Shown here piece after piece: positions 1 through 7,380 of a stretch of 32,718 nucleotides of DNA. The stretch comes from Deltaproteobacteria bacterium (GTDB lineage: Bacteria > Bdellovibrionota > Bdellovibrionia > Bdellovibrionales > Bdellovibrionaceae): the NCBI GenBank assembly GCA_013286585.1, contig JABDFK010000019.1, forward strand, positions 1 to 32,718, written 5' to 3'. The notes beneath the pieces are model-generated. The model was not told the DNA's origin. It ran no database searches and saw only the letters and a program-made list of their open reading frames with translations. The position numbers were made by a program, and so were the translations under genes. Within the stretch, counting starts at the first letter, position 1. Every line of letters starts with the position of its first letter.

Positions 1-269
1 AACCCGCCAGTGGAATTTACAACATGGGTTTTGGAAAAGCTAAAACCTGGCTGGACTTAGCACGCCCTATTTTTTCGGCCATGGGAAAACCTGCAGACAT
101 CCGCTTCATCGAAATGCCAGAAAACATCCGAAATCAGTATCAATACTTCACCGAAGCCAAGATGACGAAATGGGAAAAAGCCGGAATGAGCTCGGCCCAA
201 TGGTCCGTGGATTTGGGAGTGACAGATTATGTGAAAAATCATCTGCTGCAATCGGACCGTAGTCTGTGA
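1..269 (+). CDS. hldD: ADP-L-glycero-D-manno-heptose 6-epimerase, C-terminal fragment
   Basis: This is the last 89 or so codons of a gene that enters from the left edge; the reading frame is open from base 3. The product is the short-chain-dehydrogenase-type epimerase that makes the L,D-heptose precursor of the lipopolysaccharide inner core in the cytoplasm. The visible tail reads SGIYNMGFGKAKTW, then FSAMGKP and MPENIRNQYQYFTEAKMTK, then a final GVTDYVKNHL. This matches the HldD C-terminal pattern of NxGTGxAxSFxDLA followed by MPxxxRxxYQYFTxAxMxK. The second residue of the usual NVGTG loop region is changed (NMGFG). The TGA stop overlaps the GTG start of the next gene (GTGA), so the two are probably translated together. 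Only the tail is visible, so the symbol rests on that pattern. Confidence 0.85.
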   Translation, partial: PASGIYNMGFGKAKTWLDLARPIFSAMGKPADIRFIEMPENIRNQYQYFTEAKMTKWEKAGMSSAQWSVDLGVTDYVKNHLLQSDRSL

Positions 270-1993
270 AAGACATCCCCCAGCACCTCAAGAAATACAT
301 CGTTGAACAACATTACGAGAAGTACACTCCCGTAGATCAAGCCTGCTGGCGCTACATTCTTCGCCAGCTCAGAGCATTCCTTTCCACGCATGCCCATGAA
401 AGTTATGCCGAAGGCCTGCATAACACTGGCGTCGAGATCGAACAAATCCCACGCATTGAAAATATCTCTAAAAAATTGTCCAAATTTGGTTGGAGGGCTC
501 TTCCTGTCAGCGGGTTTATTCCGCCCGCAGCTTTTATGGAACTGCAGTCCCTGGGAGTTTTACCCATCGCCTGCGACATGAGGACCATCGAACACTTGTC
601 TTACACTCCCGCACCCGACATCGTTCACGAGGCCGCCGGTCACGCGCCGCTCTTGGTGAATCACGAGTTCTCGGAATATCTGCGCCAGTACGCGCTGGTG
701 GCAAAAAAAGCCATCATCAGCAAAGAGGACATGGCCCTATATGAGGGCATTCGAAAACTTTCCGATCTCAAAGAGAGCCCGGATTCCACAGAAGCCCAGG
801 TGCAAGAAGCCCAAGAGCATCTGAATCACGTAAGCAAAAGCATTTCACACGTGAGCGAAGCCTCACTGCTTTCTAGAATGAACTGGTGGACAGCGGAGTA
901 TGGACTCGTGGGCGACATAGAAAATCCCAAGATCTTCGGCGCAGGCTTACTGAGCAGCGTGGGTGAATCGCAATTGTGCTTAAGTGCCAAGGTGAAAAAA
1001 ATTCCTCTCACTGTGGAGTGCATCAAGTACAGCTATGACATCACGGAACAACAGCCGCAACTTTTTGTTGCACCTAGCTTCAAGAAACTGGGAGCGGTGC
1101 TAGAGCAAATGGCCAGTCAAATGTCGTTTCGTGTCGGCGGCCTCTCGGGAATTGAAAAAGCCATCCAGTCAGAAACAGTCAACACCGTAGAACTTAATTC
1201 TGGTTTGCAGTTGTCAGGACAAGTGAGTTCGGTGATAGTTTCTGATTCAAAACAACCAATTTATCTGCGCCTCCAGGGCCCTTCGCAATTGTCTTATCGG
1301 GACCAGGAGCTGTCGGGCCATTCGCAGAAAACTCATTCACAGGGTTTTGGAACCCCCATTGGGAAATTTCAAGACCGACCGACGGATTGTCCTTCGACAT
1401 TCACTGAAGCCGATCTGCAGAAACTCGGATTGATTCAGGGGAAAAAAATCTCATTGAAGTTTGTCAGCGGAGTTTTGGTTGAGGGGGTGCTCAAGTCTCA
1501 GCTGCACCGGGATGGAAAGCTTCTTCTGTTAGCTTTTGAAAATTGTCGGGTCACTCATGGCTCCCAAATCTTGTTCGAACCTGAGTGGGGAACTTTCGAC
1601 ATGGCCGTGGGCTCACAAGTCACCTCCGTTTTTGGCGGGCCTGCCGATCGTGGTGCGTATGGTGAAACCCAGGATTTCGTCGCTGCCCGAGTGCCATCCC
1701 GCAACTTTACTGACGCAGAAAAGTCGCTGCACGCTGATTATCTGAGCGTTCGGAAATGGCGGGAGCAAAAACTTCAAGGCGAAGCCTTGAACAAGTCTGT
1801 CCTCGAGGTGACCACCCGACAGCAGAAATTGAATCCGCAGGACTGGCTGCTGACGTTGGAGTGCTATGAACTGCTCCTACATCGGCAGGGCGACGCCCAG
1901 CTGAAGCAGGAACTACTCTCTTGTCTCCAATCCAAGGGTTCCGCGCTGAAGACCGTGATTGAAAACGGTTTAGCTCTAGCCAAGCAATTGTAA
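266..1993 (+). CDS. phhA: aromatic amino-acid hydroxylase (phenylalanine 4-monooxygenase type) with long C-terminal extension
   Basis: A predicted iron- and pterin-dependent monooxygenase that converts phenylalanine to tyrosine. The catalytic domain fills roughly residues 1-290. HEAAGHAPLL (His121 and His126) and Glu211 in WWTAEYGL correspond to the two-histidine, one-carboxylate iron site of the family, and GFIPPAAF and SVGESQ also fit. Stand-alone bacterial enzymes are usually about 260-300 residues; this one has 575. The extra 280 or so residues follow the catalytic core without a break. They contain hydrophilic, beta-rich sequence (about 300-480) and a helical end, and I do not recognise a domain there. 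Similar long versions are known in some other bacterial lineages (recalled, not checked). The start is GTG at 266, overlapping the hldD stop by three bases. HmgA of the same catabolic route is encoded about 3 kb away on the other strand. Confidence 0.87.
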   Translation: MKDIPQHLKKYIVEQHYEKYTPVDQACWRYILRQLRAFLSTHAHESYAEGLHNTGVEIEQIPRIENISKKLSKFGWRALPVSGFIPPAAFMELQSLGVLPIACDMRTIEHLSYTPAPDIVHEAAGHAPLLVNHEFSEYLRQYALVAKKAIISKEDMALYEGIRKLSDLKESPDSTEAQVQEAQEHLNHVSKSISHVSEASLLSRMNWWTAEYGLVGDIENPKIFGAGLLSSVGESQLCLSAKVKKIPLTVECIKYSYDITEQQPQLFVAPSFKKLGAVLEQMASQMSFRVGGLSGIEKAIQSETVNTVELNSGLQLSGQVSSVIVSDSKQPIYLRLQGPSQLSYRDQELSGHSQKTHSQGFGTPIGKFQDRPTDCPSTFTEADLQKLGLIQGKKISLKFVSGVLVEGVLKSQLHRDGKLLLLAFENCRVTHGSQILFEPEWGTFDMAVGSQVTSVFGGPADRGAYGETQDFVAARVPSRNFTDAEKSLHADYLSVRKWREQKLQGEALNKSVLEVTTRQQKLNPQDWLLTLECYELLLHRQGDAQLKQELLSCLQSKGSALKTVIENGLALAKQL

Positions 1994-2011
1994 GTTTGCT
2001 ACTTGAGGTCC

Positions 2012-2794
2012 ATGCGGAACTTTCAGCTGAACGTCGTTTTGGTGCGAACCATCTATGACTCCAATATCGGAGCCAGCTCTAGAGCCATGTCCAACATGGG
2101 TGCCAAGAATTTAATTCTGATCGATCGCAAATGTGAAATCACTTTTCAAACACATCAGGCTGCGGCCAGTGGCCAAGCTGGACTGCAAAGTCGCCGAGAG
2201 TACGCATCCTGGGACGAATTTTTTAAAAAGGAGCCCGAGGGTTTACGCCTGGCCTTTTCGGCCCGCGATGGCCGCACCCGCCCAGTCTGGGAGATTGGCA
2301 AAGCGCTGTCTTGGATCAAAGATGAACATCCAGAAATGCGACTCAATGACGCTGCGATGATTCCGGTCTATCTGATTTTCGGACCCGAGGATTGGGGATT
2401 GTCCAACGAGGACCTAGAGCTCGCACACTTCAATATCAACATCCCCACGTTTGGTGACAACTCCAGTTTGAATTTGGCGCAAGCGGTTTTGCTGGCACTC
2501 TATACTCTACGACTGAACTGGGGCGGTGAACGCACAGTCTTAGACGGACAACAGCCCGATCGTCATTTGACTACTGGCAGCCGTGCGAAGATTTTTCCAG
2601 AAGAAACTCTGCGCACATGGCTGCAAGAAATGAACTTCGATTTATCCAAGGATTTGAACGCGTACTCGGTGCTGAAGCGAATGATGTTGCACAATGTGCC
2701 GACGGAAAAAGAGCTATCCATGCTAGAAACCGTTTTGCAGCAGTCGATTCGTAAGTTGCGTGAATACAATGAAATGCGGGAAAATAAAAACTAG
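2012..2794 (+). CDS. trmJ: TrmJ-like SPOUT tRNA 2'-O-methyltransferase
   Basis: A SpoU/TrmH-family (SPOUT knot) methyltransferase of about 260 residues, most like TrmJ, which methylates the 2'-hydroxyl of residue 32 in tRNA anticodon loops. Three family motifs are visible. The N-terminal NVVLVRTIYDSNIGASSRAM carries the catalytic Asn/Arg region, the middle YLIFGPEDWGLSNEDL matches FGxExxGLxNEEL, and SSLNLAQAVLLALYTLRL is the SAM-binding knot. The C-terminal 80 residues are helical, as in TrmJ. ATG at 2012 is preferred, with GAGG just upstream at unusually short spacing; a TTG nine bases earlier (2003) is possible. The stop shares the palindrome CTAG (2791-2794) with the stop of the convergent gene. 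The exact tRNA target is inferred from the family. Confidence 0.85.
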   Translation: MRNFQLNVVLVRTIYDSNIGASSRAMSNMGAKNLILIDRKCEITFQTHQAAASGQAGLQSRREYASWDEFFKKEPEGLRLAFSARDGRTRPVWEIGKALSWIKDEHPEMRLNDAAMIPVYLIFGPEDWGLSNEDLELAHFNINIPTFGDNSSLNLAQAVLLALYTLRLNWGGERTVLDGQQPDRHLTTGSRAKIFPEETLRTWLQEMNFDLSKDLNAYSVLKRMMLHNVPTEKELSMLETVLQQSIRKLREYNEMRENKN

Positions 2795-3288
2795 CGCAGC
2801 CCCTTGAGTTCGTCCTCGCGCGAGCGAAAACGATCCAGCTGACCACTGACTTTCTCTAGCTGAAGACTTAGCTTCATACCCAGCTCATTGAGCTTGTCGA
2901 TCTCTTCCATGGCGGTGGCCTGATCCCCGCCGACCAGCTTAATACTTTCGATTCTTTCGTGATTGAGCTCGATTTCCCGATGCACCAGCTCGATCCGCTG
3001 ATTGATCTTTTTTCGGTCTTGCGACAAAGCCCGAGTGATTTGTTTCACCTGCTCAATGCTTAAGATCTGAAGCTTGCCACTTTCGAACGGATCTTCGACT
3101 TCGGCCTTGGGATCGTCCTCGCCGGCGATGCCTGCCCAAAATAAATTCCATTCGATTTTAATATTTTCTAAGAACGAGCCGACCTCTTCTGTGGCCGGAA
3201 GGGGCACAGACTTTACGGCCTTCTTCTTTGGCTTAGATTTTGACTCGGGATTCGAATTTTTCGTACCAGATTCCATTTTCGGAGACAC
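2791..3288 (-). CDS. hypothetical coiled-coil protein
   Basis: A 165-residue protein with no signal peptide or membrane segment and no family I recognise. Residues 1-30 are basic and Lys/Pro/Ser-rich (SKPKKKAVKS). Residues 35-75 contain a Trp/Phe-bearing stretch (IKIEWNLFWAGIAGEDD). Residues 80-165 are an almost unbroken amphipathic helix rich in Glu, Arg, Gln and Leu (QDRKKINQRIELVHREIELN), a likely coiled coil. It is the last gene of the minus-strand block after ribD, with a six-base gap. The start is ATG at 3288, and an in-frame second Met four residues later is possible. Its role is unknown; the coiled coil suggests an adaptor or oligomer. Confidence 0.75.
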   Translation of the reverse strand: MSPKMESGTKNSNPESKSKPKKKAVKSVPLPATEEVGSFLENIKIEWNLFWAGIAGEDDPKAEVEDPFESGKLQILSIEQVKQITRALSQDRKKINQRIELVHREIELNHERIESIKLVGGDQATAMEEIDKLNELGMKLSLQLEKVSGQLDRFRSREDELKGLR

Positions 3289-3294
3289 CCAAAC

Positions 3295-4398
3295 TTAGTT
3301 AAACAAACGTCCTGTGATGAGCAGATCAGAATCCAGCTGCTGGACCTTGGGGGTCTTTAACTGAATCTTTTCACTCATATTTTCTATGTTAACTCCTTCT
3401 GACCAGGCCTTGCCAGAATTCGCTCCAAGTATAATGGGAGCCTGAAATAAGTACAGGCGATGGGCCTCCTGCTGCGATATAAACGAGCTGACAACTTGCG
3501 CGCCGCCTTCAACGAAGACCGATCTGACGCTGGACTGCCATAGCCGTGCTAGTAATTCCTTCAAGTTGAGCTGGCCTTTGGGCTGGGTTCCTACCCTCAA
3601 TGTCTTAGCTAACGGACTTGAGATGTCGCTGGCCACCGCAACGAAAATATTCTCTGGCCGATGGGTTTTGAAAATTCGTAGGTCTGGTCGTTTCAGGCAT
3701 TCCGCTGATGAATCCAAAATCAAAATTTTATTTTCTTTACCGGGAAACCGAGGGTGACGAATATTGAGCTGCGGATCATCGGTCAGCACCGTGTTCTTAC
3801 CAACCACGGTGATGTCGTGGATAGCGCGCAATTCATGAGCTTTTTCCCGTGAGGCCTCGCCAGTGATCCACTGGCTTTCACCCGTCTTCAACGCCAACTG
3901 ACCATCCAGCGAAGACGCGACCTTGATGGACACAAAGGGCTTCTGCGCACGGAAGTTCATTAGAAAATGTTCGCAGACCTCTTCAAGGTCATCTTGTCTT
4001 TTCGCGAAGTGAGTGGTTTTGATTCCAGCACTCTGAAGAATTTTAATTCCGGCACCAGAGACCAGCGGGTTCGGATCGAGCAAACCGTAGATCACTTCGG
4101 CGAGCGGAAGTTTCGCCAAGGCTTTGGCACATGACGGAGTTTTTCCCTCATGAGCACATGGCTCCAGAGTGACAAACACTCGCGCTGACTTTAACTGTTC
4201 TGGCTTCAGACCTTGAATGGCATTGGCCTCGGCATGAGGACCGCCGTAAATTCCGTGATGACCTTTGCTGAGAAGCTCTCCTTGGGAATTCAAAATCACA
4301 CAACCGACCATAGGATTCGGGCTAACAAATCCCGCTCCCAGCAAGGCCTCTTGCATGGCCAATTCCATGGATTGGTCATCGGTGAGTTTAAGGGCCAC
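3295..4398 (-). CDS. ribD: bifunctional riboflavin biosynthesis protein RibD (deaminase/reductase)
   Basis: Catalyses the second and third steps of riboflavin synthesis from GTP: deamination of the diaminopyrimidine and NADPH-dependent reduction of the ribosyl group. The N-terminal cytidine-deaminase-like domain (about 1-145) has the zinc site HAE (His55, Glu57) and PCAHEGKTPSC (Cys81, Cys90), plus the substrate loop SPNPMVGCV. The C-terminal dihydrofolate-reductase-like domain (about 150-367) has VSIKVASSLDGQLAL, the paired SQWITGEASR, and FVEGGAQVVSSF. The length of 367 residues is normal. The start is GTG at 4398, overlapping the hmgA stop by one base (TAGTG), so it is translationally coupled. 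No ribB, ribE or ribH is beside it; instead it sits in a block with a catabolic gene. Confidence 0.95.
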   Translation of the reverse strand: MALKLTDDQSMELAMQEALLGAGFVSPNPMVGCVILNSQGELLSKGHHGIYGGPHAEANAIQGLKPEQLKSARVFVTLEPCAHEGKTPSCAKALAKLPLAEVIYGLLDPNPLVSGAGIKILQSAGIKTTHFAKRQDDLEEVCEHFLMNFRAQKPFVSIKVASSLDGQLALKTGESQWITGEASREKAHELRAIHDITVVGKNTVLTDDPQLNIRHPRFPGKENKILILDSSAECLKRPDLRIFKTHRPENIFVAVASDISSPLAKTLRVGTQPKGQLNLKELLARLWQSSVRSVFVEGGAQVVSSFISQQEAHRLYLFQAPIILGANSGKAWSEGVNIENMSEKIQLKTPKVQQLDSDLLITGRLFN

Positions 4399-5501
4399 TA
4401 TTTCATCCAGCTTTGCCAGTAATTTTTCACTTCCACTTTTTCAAACTGCTCGTCAATCTTGAGAGGACTCCAAACATCGACCATGACAGCGTATTCATCC
4501 GTGTGAGTTTTATTGGGAGTCTTAGCGACGGCCTTCGGATGCGGACCATGGGGAAATCCAGCTGGGTGCAGAGAAATCATTCCCGCGTGCAGATTGTCGC
4601 GGCTGAAAAAATTGCCGTCGTGATAAAAAAGCACTTCATCGTAATCAATGTTCTGATGATAGAAAGGAACTTTCAAGGCGTCCGCATCGGTTTCCAGAGG
4701 TCGCGGCAGAAATGTACAGACCACAAAACCATTGGCAATAAATGTTCCATGAGCGCTCGGTGGCAGATGCACTCGCGCACTCACCAGAGGCATCATGTCA
4801 TCGACATGAAGAGTGAAAGGAAAGAAATCACCCTTCCATCCGATGGTGTCGTACACATCTTCGCTGTAGGCAAAGTGAGTCAGCTGATCCAGACGCTTCA
4901 CCAATATCTCTTTCACATTGGCGCCGTTTTTTTTCTGATGAGCTTTGAGCGCCTCAAGATCTGGGGGCTTGAGAGCTGCCGTATCGTAGAACGCGTTTCG
5001 TCCGACCATTCCACGATCGGGCTCACGAAATGGGCCTGTGCGCGATTCGATCACCAAAAATACGGAGTCTTCGCTGCAAACAAAGGAGTGGCCCACACAC
5101 TTTGGAATGTTGATGTAAGAGCCTTTACGGAAACTCAGCAAACCATATTCGGTCAGAACTTCGCCCGAGCCTTGATGACAAAAATAAAGTGATTCGCCAT
5201 CGGCGTTGCGGAAAGACTTTTTCGCCGTTGTGGATTTGGATTCCCAGAAATAATAAATGCTGATGTCATTGTTGTGCATCAGTCGCTGCCAAGATCCGAA
5301 GTCCTTGGGCAAATTCACACAGTCAAACAAGTGCGGACGAAGTGGTCCTTCAATATTGGTCCAACGCGTGCTGGGCTTTTCTTTGATCAGGTGAGAGACA
5401 TGACCGAAGAAACCTTTGCGTCCCTGCTCTTCTTCAAAACAGCCTGCGGGAATTCCCTTGTGTCCTTGTGTGGTGTGCTTGCCCTGTTTGTATTGAAACA
5501 T
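4398..5501 (-). CDS. hmgA: homogentisate 1,2-dioxygenase-like protein
   Basis: An iron-dependent ring-cleaving dioxygenase that opens homogentisate to maleylacetoacetate in tyrosine catabolism. It is a cupin-fold protein. The N-terminal half has the pattern FQYKQGKHTTQGHKG and NIEGPLRPHLF. The C-terminal half has YHQNIDYDEVLFYHDGNF and SLHPAGFPHGPHPKA, where the His/Glu/His iron ligands of the family lie. At 367 residues it is shorter than the classical enzyme of about 430-440, so it belongs to a compact branch, and substrate specificity is inferred. A strong ribosome site (GGAGAAGGA) precedes the ATG. It follows the helicase gene by 12 bases and overlaps ribD. It complements the aromatic amino-acid hydroxylase at the left of the window; the intermediate 4-hydroxyphenylpyruvate dioxygenase is not in the window. 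Confidence 0.85.
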   Translation of the reverse strand: MFQYKQGKHTTQGHKGIPAGCFEEEQGRKGFFGHVSHLIKEKPSTRWTNIEGPLRPHLFDCVNLPKDFGSWQRLMHNNDISIYYFWESKSTTAKKSFRNADGESLYFCHQGSGEVLTEYGLLSFRKGSYINIPKCVGHSFVCSEDSVFLVIESRTGPFREPDRGMVGRNAFYDTAALKPPDLEALKAHQKKNGANVKEILVKRLDQLTHFAYSEDVYDTIGWKGDFFPFTLHVDDMMPLVSARVHLPPSAHGTFIANGFVVCTFLPRPLETDADALKVPFYHQNIDYDEVLFYHDGNFFSRDNLHAGMISLHPAGFPHGPHPKAVAKTPNKTHTDEYAVMVDVWSPLKIDEQFEKVEVKNYWQSWMK

Positions 5502-5513
5502 AAAGTCCTTCTC

Positions 5514-6812
5514 CTAATAAAACTGCTCGTAAAACTGATTCACCAATGGGTCAACGACAAAAGATTTTTGACTCCAGCGCAGAATTCTTAATCCGTGAGC
5601 CGAACGCAATCGACTCAGGGCCACATAAGCATGCCCGGGCTCCCACAGTCGCGATAGGTCCACCCAGAGCTCATCCAGCGTCGAACCTTGAGATTTGTGA
5701 ATAGTCGTCGCGTAAGCCAGCGTCAGAGGAAAATTGAGCACCGATGCCACGACGTCCCCTTCCGCATTTTGTAGAGAGAACATCGTCTTTTCGACAGTCA
5801 CTTCGCGACCGCGAAGGCCACCTTGGCTGAGCTTTTCGACGACGATCTTGTCCGGCTGTATTTCCGTCACAACACCGCGAGTGCCATTGACCCAGCGGCG
5901 CTGCGGATCGTTCTGCAAAAAAAGAACTCGGCAACCTTCTTTCAAAGTCAGGCGCGCCGGGATCGGCGACTGCTTCTGCAGCATTTCGATGTATCTGGCT
6001 TCGCCAAAATAAATACTATCGACCACCATTTCGGCGGTGCTTAGGCCAGCCAATTCGCTGAGATTGAATTTTTCCGATTGGTCACGCAGAGGGAAAAGTC
6101 GTGTGGCCTTGTCGTCCTGATCGTTGTCGCGGACATGATCTTCCAGAAATTCGATCACCTGCGGGGTGACTCTGCCACTGCGCACTTCGGACAGGCGATC
6201 CAAAAAATCCCGATCATCAATGCGATGATTGTGCGTGAGCCAACAAGTCTGCAAACCCGACTGCTCCCAAACCTTCGAACGAAAAGCCCACTGCCTGGGT
6301 CCGTTGCGAGTGACCGGTGGTAGTTGCGCAAAGTCGCCGACCAAAACCACCCGCAAACCGCCCCAAGGTAAACTGGATCCACGAGCGACCCGCGCGATTT
6401 GTTCGGCAGCCTCAAGAGCTTCTGCTGGAATCATAGAAACTTCGTCGAGAATAAAACCTTCGACGTCAGAGATCCGCTTCAGCACCCGGCGCTCTCGTGT
6501 GGCTTTGGTCACGGTGGCTTCGAAACCACCTTCCATAATACCAAGACCAAAAAAACTGTGGAACGTGCGCCCGCCCACAAGAACGGCCGCCGCACCCGTA
6601 CTGGCCAGAATGGGCATTTGCTTAGCGGACTGGCGCGACATGAACGCGCGAATCAGATGGCTTTTCCCACAGCCAGCTCCACCGGTGAGGAAAATATTCT
6701 CGCCAGAGTCCAGCAACTCTAAAGCCTGGGCCTGTTCATCGCTCAGCGTGAACTTCTGAATATTTTCTTCAATGGTCGTTTTGTTGGCTTTTTTTGTCAT
6801 AAGCACGTCCAT
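5514..6812 (-). CDS. Pif1/RecD-like superfamily 1B DNA helicase
   Basis: A 432-residue ATP-dependent 5'-3' DNA helicase of the Pif1/RecD2 group. Walker A is GGAGCGKS (about 44-51), Walker B/DEVSM is at 123-127 (FILDEVSMI), motif III is VLVGDFAQLPPV, and the arginine-bearing LTHNHRIDD follows. The C-terminal UvrD-like motifs TTIHKSQGSTLDELWVDLS and YVALSRLRSAHGL complete the set. It is a compact helicase with no extra nuclease or RecD N-terminal domain. Two closely spaced starts exist (ATG at 6812 and at 6800), neither with a clear Shine-Dalgarno. It is the first gene of the minus-strand block helicase-hmgA-ribD-coiled coil. Its likely role is DNA repair or replication-fork processing, inferred from the family. 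Confidence 0.88.
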   Translation of the reverse strand: MDVLMTKKANKTTIEENIQKFTLSDEQAQALELLDSGENIFLTGGAGCGKSHLIRAFMSRQSAKQMPILASTGAAAVLVGGRTFHSFFGLGIMEGGFEATVTKATRERRVLKRISDVEGFILDEVSMIPAEALEAAEQIARVARGSSLPWGGLRVVLVGDFAQLPPVTRNGPRQWAFRSKVWEQSGLQTCWLTHNHRIDDRDFLDRLSEVRSGRVTPQVIEFLEDHVRDNDQDDKATRLFPLRDQSEKFNLSELAGLSTAEMVVDSIYFGEARYIEMLQKQSPIPARLTLKEGCRVLFLQNDPQRRWVNGTRGVVTEIQPDKIVVEKLSQGGLRGREVTVEKTMFSLQNAEGDVVASVLNFPLTLAYATTIHKSQGSTLDELWVDLSRLWEPGHAYVALSRLRSAHGLRILRWSQKSFVVDPLVNQFYEQFY

Positions 6813-6830
6813 TCTGGCGGTTCCCGGCCC

Positions 6831-6873
6831 TTAGTCCAAGGACTAATATTGGCGTAGGTTATGCGCTGCGCAT
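6831..6873. promoter_or_regulatory. two palindromes in the divergent helicase/rhodanese intergenic region
   Basis: Between the divergent helicase and rhodanese genes are two perfect inverted repeats. TTAGTCC/GGACTAA lies at 6831-6846 with a two-base centre, and ATGCGC/GCGCAT at 6861-6873 with a one-base centre. They are too short and not T-tailed, so they are not convincing terminators, and they sit where an operator for one or both genes would be. The regulator is unknown. Confidence 0.35.
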
Positions 6874-6883
6874 CGTTTTCGCA

Positions 6884-6912
6884 TTCGCGCGACCCAAAAA
6901 CCGTGTTATAGT
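6884..6912 (+). promoter_or_regulatory. possible sigma-70-type promoter for the rhodanese gene
   Basis: TTCGCG at 6884-6889 and TATAGT at 6907-6912 are 17 bases apart. The -10 element is good and the -35 is weak. It would give a leader of about 30 bases before the GTG start at 6952. Confidence 0.35.
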
Positions 6913-6951
6913 AAATGTCCGTTAATGCCTCTATATTGCAAAGGAGTTGCA

Positions 6952-7368
6952 GTGTACACTCACGATATGACAAAGAAAAATAAAAAAATGCCGGTGGATT
7001 TAAGCGCCAAAAAATTGGTCGATTTTGAATCCAAAGAAGGAAACCTTCATTTCGAACAAGTGATCGATATCGAGCCTATGGAACTTTCAGAAAAGCTGGA
7101 TGACGTGATCGTGGTGGATGTCCGCCAGCCCGACGAATTCACCGGAGAGCTTGGCCATATTCCCGGCGCCAAACTTCTGGTGCTGGATGATCTGGAAGAA
7201 AACTTAAAGCAACTTCCCAAAGACAAAACAGTGGTTTTCGTCTGCCGCAGTGGCGGTCGCTCAGCCCGCGCTTCCCACTTGGCCATTGAAAATGGCTTCA
7301 CCCATACCTTCAACATGAAGGGTGGAATGCTGCTGTGGAATGAACTGCACCTTCCAACAGAAGCTTAA
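6952..7368 (+). CDS. rhodanese-domain sulfurtransferase
   Basis: A 138-residue single-domain rhodanese, likely a cytoplasmic persulfide/sulfur-transfer protein. Family signatures are VVDVRQPDEFTGELGHIPGA (around residues 54-73) and the active-site loop VCRSGGRSA with Cys98. The C-terminal GGMLLWNELHLP matches the usual GGxxxWxxxGLP ending. The GTG at 6952 is chosen because AAGGAG lies five bases upstream; the in-frame ATG at 6925 has no such site, and the ATG at 6967 would be an alternative shorter start. It is followed 12 bases later by the HAD nucleotidase gene, so the two are probably one transcript. The substrate is not predictable from sequence. Confidence 0.88.
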   Translation: MYTHDMTKKNKKMPVDLSAKKLVDFESKEGNLHFEQVIDIEPMELSEKLDDVIVVDVRQPDEFTGELGHIPGAKLLVLDDLEENLKQLPKDKTVVFVCRSGGRSARASHLAIENGFTHTFNMKGGMLLWNELHLPTEA

Positions 7369-7380
7369 GAGAGATTTAGA

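Noticed and set aside
4413-5192. 259-codon plus-strand open frame opposite hmgA
   Set aside because: It lies fully inside the antisense of a clear homogentisate dioxygenase gene and its translation resembles no protein; it is a shadow frame.
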